From contig NC_008228.1 in assembly GCF_000014225.1 (NCBI RefSeq), forward strand, positions 372,001 through 436,000: a stretch of DNA of 64,000 nt. Reading direction: 5' to 3'. A program made the position numbers and the translations under genes. Under the pieces are notes generated by a model. That model worked only from the letters and a program-made list of their open reading frames with translations. It searched no databases and was not told the DNA's origin. The stretch comes from Paraglaciecola sp. T6c (GTDB lineage: Bacteria; Pseudomonadota; Gammaproteobacteria; Enterobacterales; Alteromonadaceae). Shown in pieces: positions 35,392 to 44,995 of this stretch (position 1 is its first letter; each line of letters opens with the position of its first letter).

Positions 35392-35778
35392 ATGTCTAAG
35401 TCTGTTATTCATACTGACAAGGCTCCACAAGCTATTGGTACTTACAGCCAAGCGATTAAATCTGGCACTACTGTGTATTTGTCTGGGCAAATCCCTCTTG
35501 TGGCGGAAACCATGGAAATGATCTCTGACGATTTCGCCGAGCAAGCTGAACAAGTATTTAAAAATGTTCAAGCCGTTTGCCAAGCAGCAGGTGGTAGCAC
35601 CAACGATTTGGCTAAAGTGAATATCTTCTTAACGGATTTATCTAACTTCGCTACTGTGAACGAAATCATGAGCAAGCATTTCAAGCAACCTTACCCTGCG
35701 CGCGCTGCTATCGGCGTGAAAGAATTGCCTAAAGGTGCTCAAATTGAAATCGATGGTGTGATGGAATTACCTGAGTAA
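35392..35778 (+). CDS. ridA: RidA family reactive-intermediate deaminase
   Basis: 128 residues: [15 protein letters not shown] at the N-terminus, YLSGQIPLV, then [19 protein letters not shown] and [20 protein letters not shown] with the conserved arginine. It hydrolyses enamine/imine intermediates from amino acid enzymes. It follows spoT by 21 bases with AAAAGGTAAGC before the ATG; this spoT-ridA pairing is common in gammaproteobacteria. Confidence 0.95.
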   Translation: MSKSVIHTDKAPQAIGTYSQAIKSGTTVYLSGQIPLVAETMEMISDDFAEQAEQVFKNVQAVCQAAGGSTNDLAKVNIFLTDLSNFATVNEIMSKHFKQPYPARAAIGVKELPKGAQIEIDGVMELPE

Positions 35779-35840
35779 TATCAGGTATTACCTACAGCAA
35801 CATTCACCCTAAAATACAGTTGGCGTTGTAGCGCCGCATT

Positions 35841-35869
35841 GCGCACGGGGAGTCCAAATGGCCGTGCGC
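35841..35869. terminator. hairpin between ridA and trmH
   Basis: GCGCACGG (35841-35848) pairs perfectly with CCGTGCGC (35862-35869) around a 13-base loop. No T-run, so it may be an intercistronic RNA structure rather than a terminator. Confidence 0.4.
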
Positions 35870-35953
35870 TGATCAAAAGATGCTAGCCTACTCGGCACGC
35901 TTCGTCGCGGGCAACAGGGCTATATAACATCAATAAGAAAAAGAATATAAACC

Positions 35954-36724
35954 ATGACTGCTATAGCCCCCATGTCAGTAGAGCGTTATCAGCGCATTCG
36001 TAAGTTATTAAGTACCCGCCAGCCATCCTTAACGGTTTGTTTAGAACAAGTTCATAAACCACACAATGTATCTGCTGTTTTGCGCAGCTGTGACGCAGTG
36101 GGGATCAACCGTATTCATGGCGTATGGGATCAAAAAACCAAGATACGCAAAGGCACCGCTATGGGGTCAGAGCATTGGGTTAAAACCGAGATGCACACCA
36201 GTATTGGCGATGCTGTCAGCGTGTTAAAACAACAAAACATGCAAGTGTTGGTCACTCATTTATCTGATGATTCAGTGGATTTCAGGGACATAGACTACAC
36301 CCAGCCCACGGCCATTATTCTTGGCCAAGAGAAGCACGGTGCTACCGAAGAAGCGATTGCCGTAGCTGACAAAAACATCGTCATTCCCATGGTCGGTATG
36401 GTGCAGTCATTGAACGTTTCGGTGGCTGCTGCTGTGGTGTTATACGAAGCTCAGCGTCAGCGAGAAGTGGCTGGTATGTACAACAGCCTTCAACTGAGCG
36501 AAGAAGAGTGTCAGCGTGTTCTATTTGAAGGCGGATTTCCTGTATTATCAAACGTGTGTCGAAACAAAGGCCTCGATTACCCACATATTGATGAAGGCGG
36601 TAACATAGTGGCTGATGCAAGCTGGTGGCAGAAAATGCAAACCACCGCAAAAGCGATGCGCCAACTAGAACAAGAAGCCATTAGCGAGATAGAATACGAG
36701 AAAAGCCATAGAGGTAATCGTTAA
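35954..36724 (+). CDS. trmH: tRNA (guanosine(18)-2'-O)-methyltransferase
   Basis: 256 residues with the SPOUT trefoil-knot motifs: LEQVHKPHNVSAVLRSCDAVG at the N-terminus (quoted in part), AIILGQEKHGATEEA, and IPMVGMVQSLNVSVAAAVV. It methylates the ribose of G18 in tRNA. The extended C-terminus, with FEGGFPVLSNV, matches E. coli TrmH/SpoU. The order spoT-trmH-recG also matches E. coli. A second ATG six codons in (35972) gives MSVERYQ and is an alternative start. Confidence 0.94.
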   Translation: MTAIAPMSVERYQRIRKLLSTRQPSLTVCLEQVHKPHNVSAVLRSCDAVGINRIHGVWDQKTKIRKGTAMGSEHWVKTEMHTSIGDAVSVLKQQNMQVLVTHLSDDSVDFRDIDYTQPTAIILGQEKHGATEEAIAVADKNIVIPMVGMVQSLNVSVAAAVVLYEAQRQREVAGMYNSLQLSEEECQRVLFEGGFPVLSNVCRNKGLDYPHIDEGGNIVADASWWQKMQTTAKAMRQLEQEAISEIEYEKSHRGNR

Positions 36725-36760
36725 GTACACGCGATTGTTACCCCGACAAAGGATTTCAAA

Positions 36761-37405
36761 ATGATGACTAACGTAAAAGCGACAATCGGTTGTTTACTTC
36801 TTTTACTCGCTGTTCTTTCCTCGACTGTGTTAGCGTTTGAGCGCACTACCATTGCTGAAGATGCCCAAGATGTCACCCCATTGCTAGTCGGCCATTTTGC
36901 CCCGAACACCAAATTGCAAACCGCTGATGGCGCGCCAGTCAGCTTGAAAGCCATCACTATGCAAAAGCCCACTGTGTTAATTTTTTATCGTGGTGGCTGG
37001 TGTCCTTACTGTAATCGTCAGTTGGCTGGACTGAAAGACATTGAAAAATCTCTGGATGATTTGGGTTATCAAATATTAGCGATATCCCCTGAAACGCCAG
37101 CGCAACTGCAAGCTCAAAAACTGCAAAGCAAATTTACCGTACAGTTACTTTCTGATAGCAAGCTAGAGACCATACGCGGTTTTGGTATTGGTTATTATGT
37201 GCCTGAAGACAAAACCGCTCAGTACAAAGAAAAGAAAGGCATAGAGTTAAATGCATCAGCTGAAGCAGGGCGGGGTGTATTACCAGCACCAGCTGTGTTT
37301 ATTCTAGATGAACAGGGGGTGATCAAATTCAGTTACGTGAACCCTGACTACAAACAACGATTATCGCCTGAATTCCTTTATCAAGCGGCTAAGTATTCGC
37401 TTTAA
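36761..37405 (+). CDS. exported AhpC/TSA-type peroxiredoxin-like protein
   Basis: 214 residues with a signal peptide (CLLLLLAVLSSTVLAFE) and a thioredoxin/peroxiredoxin fold. The motif YRGGWCPYCNRQL holds two cysteines in CxxC arrangement, unlike a typical 2-Cys peroxiredoxin. Later segments ILAISPETPAQLQ and LPAPAVFILDEQGVI are typical of the AhpC/TSA family. Probably a periplasmic thiol reductase or peroxidase. AAGGATTTCAAA precedes the tandem ATGATG start. Confidence 0.83.
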   Translation: MMTNVKATIGCLLLLLAVLSSTVLAFERTTIAEDAQDVTPLLVGHFAPNTKLQTADGAPVSLKAITMQKPTVLIFYRGGWCPYCNRQLAGLKDIEKSLDDLGYQILAISPETPAQLQAQKLQSKFTVQLLSDSKLETIRGFGIGYYVPEDKTAQYKEKKGIELNASAEAGRGVLPAPAVFILDEQGVIKFSYVNPDYKQRLSPEFLYQAAKYSL

Positions 37406-37607
37406 CACTCGATGCGCGAAATGCGGAGTAAAGATAGGCACAAATGGTGTTAAGTTCTTGCCCCGATTGAGTAAATCGTGAAGTATAATAAACAACTCAG
37501 TGATATTTTGTATCTGATTTACTTGAAGGGCAGGCGGCTATTTCTTTGTTATCTATTGTGCTTTTAATCACTTTCCCTAATCGGCTCGCGCAAGGTTCGG
37601 ACTCTCG

Positions 37608-39683
37608 ATGTTAGGGCTAGCCCAGACGCCAGTCACCCAGCTAAAAGGGGTTGGCAGCAAAGTCGCTGAAAAGTTGGTTAAGCTTGGCCTGCAATCAGTG
37701 CAGGACTTGTTATTTCACTTGCCCCATCGTTATGAAGATCGGACCCGCATTTATCCCATCGCTGAGCTAATGCCGCATTTGCATACCAGTGTCGAAGGCG
37801 AAGTCATGTCTAGCGATGTGCAGTTTGGCCGTAAACGCATGCTAATAGTGCGGATCAGCGACGGCACAGGCACCATCACATTACGCTTTTTTCATTTTTC
37901 AGCGGCGCAAAAAAACAGCTTAGAAAACGGTACACGCATTCGTTGTTTCGGTGAGGTACGTGCGGGCAAATATGGCCTAGAGATCATGCACCCAGAATAT
38001 AAAACCATTAGTGCAGATTCCAACGCCCAGTTGGCTGAATCTTTAACGCCAGTTTATCCCTCTACTGAGGGCGTCAAACAAATTACCTTGCGTAATTTGA
38101 CCGAGCAAGCCCTCACATTGCTTGATAAAGGCGGTTTAGCTGAATTGCTACCTGAGGATGTTTATCAGCAGCAAGTCGGTTTAATTGAAGCTTTACATTT
38201 AGTACACAGGCCTCCTCCTGATGTGACGCTGGCTTTACTTGAGGAAGGTAAGCACCCCGCTCAGCAGCGCTTAGCGCTAGAAGAGCTATTGGCCCATCAC
38301 TTAAGTGTGCTTAAAGTACGCCAGCAAAGTCAGTTGCAAAAAGGCTTTGCTATCACCCCAAGTGAGCCCCTGCTGAAACAGCTACTCGATAGCTTGCCAT
38401 TTGATTTAACGGGTGCCCAGCAACGTGTTATCAACGACATTCAACACGATATGCAGCGCCCAACCCCCATGATGCGTTTAGTGCAAGGGGACGTAGGGTC
38501 AGGTAAAACACTGGTCGCTGCCATGGCTGCGCTATCAGCGATCAGTGCAGGCTACCAAGTGGTTATGATGGCGCCTACTGAGCTGCTGGCAGAACAACAT
38601 ATGAACAATTTTCAAGGTTGGTTTGCTCCCCTAGGTATCGAGGTCGGCTGGCTGGCCGGTAAGTTAAAAGGTAAAGCTCGTAACGAAACCCTAGAAAATT
38701 TAGCCAGCGGCAAGCTGCAGTTACTGGTAGGCACTCACGCTGTGTTTCAAGAGACCGTACAATACCAATCCTTGGCACTGGTCATTGTGGACGAGCAACA
38801 CAGATTCGGGGTGCATCAGCGCTTGGCATTGCGTGAAAAAGGCGTGCAGCAGGGGGCGTTTCCTCATCAGTTGATCATGACTGCAACGCCCATTCCACGC
38901 ACACTAGCGATGACAGCCTATGCAGATCTAGACACTTCGGTAATCGACGAGCTACCGCCCGGACGCAGGCCTATTACCACTGTGGTATTGCCCGAAACGA
39001 GACGCATAGAAGTGGTTGAACGGGTGCGCTTGGCGACTGTAGAGCAAGGCAGGCAAACCTATTGGGTATGCACCCTGATTGAAGAATCAGAAGTGTTGCA
39101 GTCTCAAGCGGCAGAAGAAACCGCTATTGCCTTAGCAACAGCCTTGCCTGAACTAAAGGTTGGTTTAGTGCACGGGCGCCTTAAAGCCGATGAAAAGCAG
39201 CGTTTAATGCAGCAATTTAAAGACGGCGAGATGGACTTATTGGTGGCTACCACCGTAATCGAGGTCGGGGTCGATGTGCCCAACGCCAGTTTGATGATCA
39301 TCGAAAACCCAGAACGTTTAGGTTTAGCGCAATTACATCAACTTCGCGGGCGAGTTGGGCGAGGCTCAGTAGAAAGCCACTGCGTGTTGATGTATCAAAG
39401 CCCTTTGTCAAAGACGGCAGCAAAGCGATTAGCTGTGCTGCGTGAATCCCATGATGGTTTTTATATTGCCCAACAAGATTTAGAGATACGTGGCCCAGGT
39501 GAACTGTTGGGTACCAAGCAAACCGGCTTGGCTGACTTGCGTATCGCCGATTTGGTGCGTGACGCCGAGCTTATTCCTCAGGTACAAACCTTGTCTGTAA
39601 AATTATGGGAACAACATCCTGCAAATGCACAAGCCATTATTAATCGCTGGTTAGGTCACAAAGAGCATTTTGGTCATGCCTGA
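37608..39683 (+). CDS. recG: ATP-dependent DNA helicase RecG
   Basis: 691 residues. N-terminal wedge domain with helix-hairpin-helix-like LKGVGSKVAEKL, OB fold (about 55-160), and a helicase core with Walker A GDVGSGKT, Walker B variant VDEQHRFGVHQR, TATPIPRTLAMTAY and motif VI QLRGRVGRG; the TRG region follows. It drives fork reversal and branch migration. rsmJ overlaps its last 8 bases. Confidence 0.96.
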   Translation: MLGLAQTPVTQLKGVGSKVAEKLVKLGLQSVQDLLFHLPHRYEDRTRIYPIAELMPHLHTSVEGEVMSSDVQFGRKRMLIVRISDGTGTITLRFFHFSAAQKNSLENGTRIRCFGEVRAGKYGLEIMHPEYKTISADSNAQLAESLTPVYPSTEGVKQITLRNLTEQALTLLDKGGLAELLPEDVYQQQVGLIEALHLVHRPPPDVTLALLEEGKHPAQQRLALEELLAHHLSVLKVRQQSQLQKGFAITPSEPLLKQLLDSLPFDLTGAQQRVINDIQHDMQRPTPMMRLVQGDVGSGKTLVAAMAALSAISAGYQVVMMAPTELLAEQHMNNFQGWFAPLGIEVGWLAGKLKGKARNETLENLASGKLQLLVGTHAVFQETVQYQSLALVIVDEQHRFGVHQRLALREKGVQQGAFPHQLIMTATPIPRTLAMTAYADLDTSVIDELPPGRRPITTVVLPETRRIEVVERVRLATVEQGRQTYWVCTLIEESEVLQSQAAEETAIALATALPELKVGLVHGRLKADEKQRLMQQFKDGEMDLLVATTVIEVGVDVPNASLMIIENPERLGLAQLHQLRGRVGRGSVESHCVLMYQSPLSKTAAKRLAVLRESHDGFYIAQQDLEIRGPGELLGTKQTGLADLRIADLVRDAELIPQVQTLSVKLWEQHPANAQAIINRWLGHKEHFGHA

Positions 39684-40524
39684 TAATTCTTACATCAACG
39701 CGGTGACACATACCGTTGCAAAATCGCCAGCCACAGCACCTGTAAAGATGGCTCCTGTAGTCACTGTGCCAGAAAACGCCAGCCCCGAACTTGTTGAAAA
39801 AGCTAAAAACTTAGCATCTGTGTGGCAATTGAACTTCGATGGTAATGTCAGACATGGCTTAGTGTTGATGCAAAGCGAAGCGCATTTAGCGTTAAAGCAA
39901 TTAGATGAGCCAAAAGTAGGCGAGGTACTAGTGGACTTTGCCTCTGACGCCCTGACGTTTAGGCGACTGCACGGTGGTGGTAAAAAAGAAGCCGTCGCCA
40001 AAGCGGTTGGTTTAAAAGGGCAGAGCGAATGGAGAGTTTTAGATGCCACAGCAGGCCTTGGGCGAGATGCGTTCGTGCTCGCAAGCCTAGGCTGCAGGGT
40101 TGATATGATTGAGCGCTCCCCAGTGGTAGCCGCCTTGTTAGCAGATGGACTTGAGCGAGCACACCACAGTGCAGAGCTAAGTGCTTGGCTGCCCCAACGA
40201 ATGCGCTTACATCATGGCATCGCCGTTGATTTAATGGCGAACTGGTGTAACGAACCAGCAAATCTTGCTCCCGATGTGGTGTACCTTGACCCTATGTTCC
40301 CGCATCGTAAAAAAAGTGCTGCAGTGAAAAAAGAAATGCGCCTTTTTCAGCAATTGCTTGGTCCTGACGAAGACGCCGATGGGCTGCTCGCCCCCGCACT
40401 CGCGTTAGCCAAAAAGCGCGTGGTGGTAAAACGCCCAGCCGGTGCCCCTTTTTTAGCACAGCAAAAGCCCCATATCGAAATGCAAGGCAAGGCGAATCGC
40501 TTTGATGTATATCTGATTAATTAG
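39676..40524 (+). CDS. rsmJ: 16S rRNA (guanine(1516)-N(2))-methyltransferase
   Basis: 282 residues. The SAM site reads DATAGLGRDAFVLASLG and MIERSP; the N2-guanine methyltransferase catalytic motif is the DPMF in YLDPMFPHRKKS. The N-terminal part carries LSAxx-like LASVWQLNF and DALTFRRLHGGGKKE, typical of RsmJ/YhiQ. ATG at 39676 overlaps the recG end by 8 bases, suggesting coupled translation. Confidence 0.92.
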   Translation: MPDNSYINAVTHTVAKSPATAPVKMAPVVTVPENASPELVEKAKNLASVWQLNFDGNVRHGLVLMQSEAHLALKQLDEPKVGEVLVDFASDALTFRRLHGGGKKEAVAKAVGLKGQSEWRVLDATAGLGRDAFVLASLGCRVDMIERSPVVAALLADGLERAHHSAELSAWLPQRMRLHHGIAVDLMANWCNEPANLAPDVVYLDPMFPHRKKSAAVKKEMRLFQQLLGPDEDADGLLAPALALAKKRVVVKRPAGAPFLAQQKPHIEMQGKANRFDVYLIN

Positions 40525-40574
40525 CGCCGAAACCGCTGTTCCTCATTTATTGGGTTTTACTTAAAAGGAATAAC

Positions 40575-40970
40575 ATGCAACAAAGCGTATGTAACGTAAG
40601 TGTATTGGTCGACGATTACGATAAAGGCATTGAGTTTTACACCCAGTCATTGGGTTTCACTTTGCTTGAGGATATTAAAAACGGCCCAGATTCTCGCTGG
40701 GTGCGGATTGCTCCAAACAATGATGCTGGCCAAATAGGTGCCGCTTTAGTGCTGATGAAAGCGGCTGTTAACCAGCAGCAATGGGTGGGCAATCAAACAG
40801 GTGGTAGTGTGTCGTTTTTCCTGCAAACGGATGACTTTCACCGTGATTATCAAAACATGCTGCAACGCGAAGTGGTCTTTTTAGAAGAGCCAAGAGATGA
40901 GCCCTACGCCACAGTGGCAATATTCCAAGACTGTTTTGGCAACAAGTGGGATTTGCTGCAACCTAAGTAA
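40575..40970 (+). CDS. VOC family (glyoxalase/bleomycin-resistance fold) protein
   Basis: 131 residues of vicinal-oxygen-chelate fold: VSVLVDDYDKGIEFYTQSLG at the N-terminus, WVRIAPN, a middle segment QTDDFHRDYQNML, and the C-terminal IFQDCFGNKWDLLQPK. Such proteins bind a metal and act as isomerases, dioxygenases or resistance proteins; no substrate can be given. AAAAGGAATAAC precedes the ATG. Confidence 0.85.
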   Translation: MQQSVCNVSVLVDDYDKGIEFYTQSLGFTLLEDIKNGPDSRWVRIAPNNDAGQIGAALVLMKAAVNQQQWVGNQTGGSVSFFLQTDDFHRDYQNMLQREVVFLEEPRDEPYATVAIFQDCFGNKWDLLQPK

Positions 40971-41006
40971 TGTCATGTCTATTACTCATTTAACCAAGGA
41001 AATATT

Positions 41007-41486
41007 ATGATCAACGTTGGCGATACCTTACCCGAAGTGACTTTTAGCTTGCGCGAAAATGGCGAAGCTAGTAACCCCACAACCGTTGACTTATTTGCGG
41101 ATAAGAAAGTGGTGTTGTTTGCTGTTCCTGGCGCATTTACACCAACTTGTTCGAATACCCATTTGCCAGGCTATATTGCTTTGGCTGACAAACTAGCGGC
41201 AAAAGGCGTTGATAGCATTATCTGTTTATCGGTGAACGATGCATTTGTGATGGAAGCCTGGGGCAAGTCACAAAACGCAGAGAACGTGACTATGCTCGCT
41301 GATGGCGGTGCTGCGTTTAGCCAAGCCATTGGCCTTGCTAAAGACACAGGCACCTTCGGTGGCTTACGCTCTGGCCGTTATTCTATGCTAGTGGAAAACG
41401 GTGTCGTTAAGGCACTAAACATCGAAGCCCCTGGCAAGTTTGAAGTCAGTGACGCGCAGACTATGTTGGCGGCATTAAACGGCTAA
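41007..41486 (+). CDS. peroxiredoxin (Prx5/AhpE-like)
   Basis: 159 residues. The peroxidatic cysteine is in VPGAFTPTCSNTHLPGY, the signature of the Prx5 family; DAFVMEAWGKSQ and YSMLVENGVV are also typical. It reduces hydroperoxides in the cytoplasm, with glutaredoxin or thioredoxin as likely partner. Monocistronic; convergent with the ABC transporter operon. AAGGAAATATT precedes the ATG. Confidence 0.93.
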   Translation: MINVGDTLPEVTFSLRENGEASNPTTVDLFADKKVVLFAVPGAFTPTCSNTHLPGYIALADKLAAKGVDSIICLSVNDAFVMEAWGKSQNAENVTMLADGGAAFSQAIGLAKDTGTFGGLRSGRYSMLVENGVVKALNIEAPGKFEVSDAQTMLAALNG

Positions 41487-41525
41487 ATTCAGCTAGGTAA
41501 TTGGCGCGGTGCAATAGAATTTAAT

Positions 41526-43112
41526 CTAATTAGCACCGCTTCTTACCTCTTCAACCACTGCTTTTTTGCTTTTTCCATACAAGAAGTTGCATCGCATGGT
41601 AAAAGGATTGGCATGATATCCAATGAGCAGGATAAATAGGGTTAAATTAGCCATCCATGTCGTGCTAAAGCCTTGACTGCTGGCTGTCACACCAATCAGA
41701 TCACTATAAGGGGCGTGGTTGACCACACTGGTTATCCAGCAGAACAAAAAAATCAATTGAAACATCTTTTGCGAATGTAAAATCATGCTGCTCGTGACTG
41801 ATCCCAATGGGAGTAGTAAGCAGTATCCCAGAAGATGAAGTACCGCAATAAAATCCCCTTCTATTGCAAACCTGATTAACGCACCCAAGCAACATAGGCC
41901 TGTAAATATGCTTGCCCCAAGCACTCGTGTCAGCTTTAAGGTGAGTTGATTTCGGTAGGCTGATAAAAGCCCCACGGTGTCAGAGCGCTCATCGCATATA
42001 CTTAATTGGCAAACTGTGACCACAGGAAGGAGCCAGATAATAGCTAATATGACTGCGCGTAGAGTATCGAGTGAAACCAATAAAGAAACTGAAAATAAGC
42101 ACGTAGCAATCACCCAAAAGCGGCGGTTTAAAAGAGTGCTCAGCATCCCTAATTCCGCGCTTAACAGTGGGTAACGTGTATTTAGAGTAAAGAGATAATT
42201 AGTGAGCGCGAAGGAACTTGATGACGTTTTTTTCGAAGTAGAACCTGTGGTGGAACGAGTTGATTTACTCTGATATAGCAGGTGACACGAACCATTTGCT
42301 AGCTTCAACGTGATTGCGAAAACTACTAAGCCTGATAATAGCTGTAAAATAACGGGTATGAAAACAAAGGTGTCATAATTGACCCCTTGCCAATCAAATG
42401 TTTCTTGAATGCGATTCAGCTTCGATATTCCTATCGATATATGTTGGGCTTGCCCTGCGGTTAGTGAGGGGGCGGCTTGCTCCATTTGCCGGGTAAATTC
42501 GCTGTGAGCGGATAATCCAAAAATATTTAAAGTACTGAGTGACGCCCAAACGAAAAAGTAGATTAGGTTGCTATATTTACGTATTTTTTCAGGGAGAATA
42601 TCAAATAATAATGCAAAGCAACTTGCCAAAATAGTGACTGGGAGTATGAGCACTAGGTAGGGCAAGAGGTACGCAGTAACATATATGGTAGTTTGCTCTT
42701 GAGCGATTAACTGTTGCAACATGGCAGCTGCTATCATCAAAGTGCCAATGATATTTAGCAGTAAAACATTGACTACAAACTTAGTGCTTAAGTACTGATT
42801 GATGGTGAAGGAAGAAGAGAGTAGTAAGCTTTGCATTTGAGATGTTTTTTCTTGGGCAACAATACCTGATAGTAAGTAATACCCAAACAGCAGCAGGAAC
42901 GAAGAACTGACTAATGCTACCGACTCCCCCATCCACGCCGAATTGTATATTCCCCGATAGCCATTAATATCTAAGACGGCGTATCCAGCGCTCGCATCAG
43001 GAAAAAGAAACAATGTCGTTGCTATCATGCAAAGACAAGCTAACCACCAGTTAGTTTTGTGGATCCTGTTGTATAAGTCTAATCGAACAATTCGCCAGAA
43101 ATACCAGTTCAT
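41526..43112 (-). CDS. ABC-2 type transporter permease
   Basis: 528 residues with about 11-12 hydrophobic helices, including ALVSSSFLLLFGYYLLSG, LVLILPVTILASCFALLF and a C-terminal LTLFILLIGYHANPF. This is the membrane half of an exporter whose ATPase is encoded one base upstream. The sequence is divergent, with a large non-membrane insert (about 270-310, Ser/Thr/Lys-rich). It may export the small peptides encoded in the tandem array, by proximity to the lux genes. Immunity or a lipid/drug substrate are alternatives. Confidence 0.75.
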   Translation of the reverse strand: MNWYFWRIVRLDLYNRIHKTNWWLACLCMIATTLFLFPDASAGYAVLDINGYRGIYNSAWMGESVALVSSSFLLLFGYYLLSGIVAQEKTSQMQSLLLSSSFTINQYLSTKFVVNVLLLNIIGTLMIAAAMLQQLIAQEQTTIYVTAYLLPYLVLILPVTILASCFALLFDILPEKIRKYSNLIYFFVWASLSTLNIFGLSAHSEFTRQMEQAAPSLTAGQAQHISIGISKLNRIQETFDWQGVNYDTFVFIPVILQLLSGLVVFAITLKLANGSCHLLYQSKSTRSTTGSTSKKTSSSSFALTNYLFTLNTRYPLLSAELGMLSTLLNRRFWVIATCLFSVSLLVSLDTLRAVILAIIWLLPVVTVCQLSICDERSDTVGLLSAYRNQLTLKLTRVLGASIFTGLCCLGALIRFAIEGDFIAVLHLLGYCLLLPLGSVTSSMILHSQKMFQLIFLFCWITSVVNHAPYSDLIGVTASSQGFSTTWMANLTLFILLIGYHANPFTMRCNFLYGKSKKAVVEEVRSGAN

Positions 43113-43113
43113 T

Positions 43114-44025
43114 TTAGTGCTCCTGCAAAGGGCAAGGGGCTGTAAAAAATAGATACGCGTCTTCTAAATTGGGGGCGATAGAACTGGCACATTCATTAGG
43201 GGGAGTGTCGTGAATAACCCTTAATCGCGTTTTCTCGTCAAAAGATTGTGTATCACAAACTTTAAACAGGGTCTCAATTTGCCTCACTTCTGAGTTTTCC
43301 ACCATGATGTCCCACACCTTTCCCTTCATATGCTGAAGTAAATTTTCAGGTGTGTTGAAGGCACAAACCTCTCCCCTAGCGAGTACTAAGATATTATCTG
43401 ATATCGAGGCGAGGTCAGAAATGATATGGCTAGATAAAATAATAATTTTGTCTTTGGCTAATTTCTTTAGCAGGCTGCGAAAGGCAACTCGTTCATGGGG
43501 GTCTAACCCAACGGTAGGCTCATCAAAAATCAGTATGTCGGGTGCTCCAAGCAGCGCTTGTGCGATACCGATTCGTTGACGCATGCCACCTGAAAACGTT
43601 GAAATTTTTTGGTTTTCAAATTCATGTAAGTTGAGCGCATGTAACAATTCAGAGATATCTTGCTCTACATGCGTTCTGGCCACCTGTTTAACCGCGGCTA
43701 AATACTGCAAAAATTGTTTTGCCGTTAAATTTTCATAGACAGCAAAGTGTTGCGGGAGCAGGCCTAATCGTTGCCTGATTAAGTGCGGGCAATCTGCCAC
43801 ATCTTGGCCATTTAATTGGATGCTGCCAGAGCTGGGACGCTCCAACTGCGCAATTAACTTAAGCAGAGTCGATTTGCCGGCACCGTTTGATCCGACTAAT
43901 CCAATTATGCCAGGAGTTAACGTTAAGCTTATGTTATTGAGCGCTGTTTGATTTTCGTCGTACGACTTGCTTAATTTTTGTATTTCCAGCTGAACTTGTT
44001 TTTTTGGAAACCTTGCGTTTAACAT
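43114..44025 (-). CDS. ABC transporter ATP-binding protein
   Basis: 303 residues. Walker A GSNGAGKSTLLKL (near 49), Q-loop LLPQHFAVYENLTAKQFL, signature FSGGMRQRIGIAQALLG, Walker B ILIFDEPTVGLDP, and the H-loop SSHIISDL. It belongs to the CcmA/DrrA group that pairs with ABC-2 permeases for export of peptides, antibiotics or lipids. Co-transcribed with the permease, divergent from luxR, with a lux-box-like site in the shared spacer. Confidence 0.92.
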   Translation of the reverse strand: MLNARFPKKQVQLEIQKLSKSYDENQTALNNISLTLTPGIIGLVGSNGAGKSTLLKLIAQLERPSSGSIQLNGQDVADCPHLIRQRLGLLPQHFAVYENLTAKQFLQYLAAVKQVARTHVEQDISELLHALNLHEFENQKISTFSGGMRQRIGIAQALLGAPDILIFDEPTVGLDPHERVAFRSLLKKLAKDKIIILSSHIISDLASISDNILVLARGEVCAFNTPENLLQHMKGKVWDIMVENSEVRQIETLFKVCDTQSFDEKTRLRVIHDTPPNECASSIAPNLEDAYLFFTAPCPLQEH

Positions 44026-44036
44026 ATTGCGTGACC

Positions 44037-44051
44037 TCTGTAGGTTACAGA
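44037..44051. promoter_or_regulatory. palindrome TCTGTA-GGT-TACAGA ahead of ABC operon
   Basis: A perfect 15-bp palindrome 12 bases upstream of the ATPase start. It resembles lux-box half sites (CTGT/ACAG) but with 5 rather than 8 intervening bases. It could be an operator or part of the leader. Confidence 0.4.
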
Positions 44052-44086
44052 ACCCCTATTGTAGGAGCTTATGTGCTACTTCCTAC

Positions 44087-44102
44087 TTGTTACTTTTGAC
44101 AG
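44087..44102. promoter_or_regulatory. lux-box-like site between ABC operon and luxR
   Basis: TTGT-TACTTTTG-ACAG matches the lux-box pattern CTGT-N8-ACAG with one change. It lies in the divergent spacer, so it could serve either the exporter operon or luxR. Confidence 0.45.
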
Positions 44103-44248
44103 GTTTGCAGATTAATAGTGTGATCTTTTGGTAGTTTTACTTACCATTTTTTGCTAGCTTGGTTATTAAATGAACGAGTGCTACATGCTTAATGACGCAA
44201 ATGCACTCTTCGTGACTAAAATCTAAAAACATTTCCAGCAAGGAAGGG

Positions 44249-44995
44249 ATGATGCAAGTCGAAGAATTCTACGAATTACTAGAAAGTGTAGACGAAAGTA
44301 GCTCAATTGATGCTCTAAAGGAAACTTGCGAAAGGTTCTGTCAGCTAATTGATATCCCGTTTTATTTATTGGGCGTCATCGGGCAAACATCCTCATACTC
44401 ACCGACGATTAGAGTTATTTCGAATTATCCAGAGAAATGGCTCGAGTTTTACTTTAAGGAAAGTGAACAACAAAACGACCCTGTTGTTAAATACATCTTT
44501 GAAAAGCAATCTCCTATCCGCTGGGACAAACTCGTTGAGTACCAAGACTTTTCTTCTACTAAAGGTTTGCTCGTTTTCGAAAAAGCAGCGGCATATGGCT
44601 TGTACAATGGGCTAAGCATCCCTATTCGATCTACTTCTGAGAATATCGCCGTATTCAGTGTAGCGATAGATGAACGTTCCGATGCGAATAGAGTATTAGA
44701 TAACGCTCAGATGTTTTGCCACACATTTGCAACGCACTTATTCGAGCGATACGTTCTGCTTGAGATAAGTGCAAGCGACGAAACAGATAGACGGGAGCTA
44801 ACGAAAAGAGAACTTGAATGCCTGTTTTGGGCTTGTGAAGGTAAAACTGCCTGGGAAATTTCGCAGATAATAAATGTTTCTGAGCGAACAGTTTTATTTC
44901 ACTTAGGTAACTCAAACACCAAGCTAGGCGCTATTAATCGACAGCATGCTGTCGCGCTAGCGATTAAGAAGGGCATTATTAAACCAAATATCTAA
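44249..44995 (+). CDS. luxR: LuxR-type autoinducer-binding transcriptional regulator
   Basis: 248 residues. The N-terminal domain (about 20-165) has the acyl-homoserine-lactone pocket pattern WLEFYFKESEQQNDPVVKY followed by a conserved tryptophan (IRWDKL). The C-terminal LuxR helix-turn-helix (about 185-245) has LTKRELECLFWACEGKTAWEIS and NVSERTVLFHL. It binds the signal made by LuxI (about 1.2 kb downstream) and activates from lux boxes. AGGAAGGG lies directly before the ATG. Its 3' end overlaps the convergent RibD-like gene by 4 bases. Confidence 0.92.
   Translation: MMQVEEFYELLESVDESSSIDALKETCERFCQLIDIPFYLLGVIGQTSSYSPTIRVISNYPEKWLEFYFKESEQQNDPVVKYIFEKQSPIRWDKLVEYQDFSSTKGLLVFEKAAAYGLYNGLSIPIRSTSENIAVFSVAIDERSDANRVLDNAQMFCHTFATHLFERYVLLEISASDETDRRELTKRELECLFWACEGKTAWEISQIINVSERTVLFHLGNSNTKLGAINRQHAVALAIKKGIIKPNI

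Noticed and set aside
35779-35953. Another member of the four-hairpin repeat family between ridA and trmH
   Set aside because: There is a perfect hairpin, but the loops and order do not match the family.
44037-44051. Canonical lux box at the ABC operon start
   Set aside because: The half sites are right but the spacer is 5 instead of 8 bases; kept only as a palindrome of unknown role.
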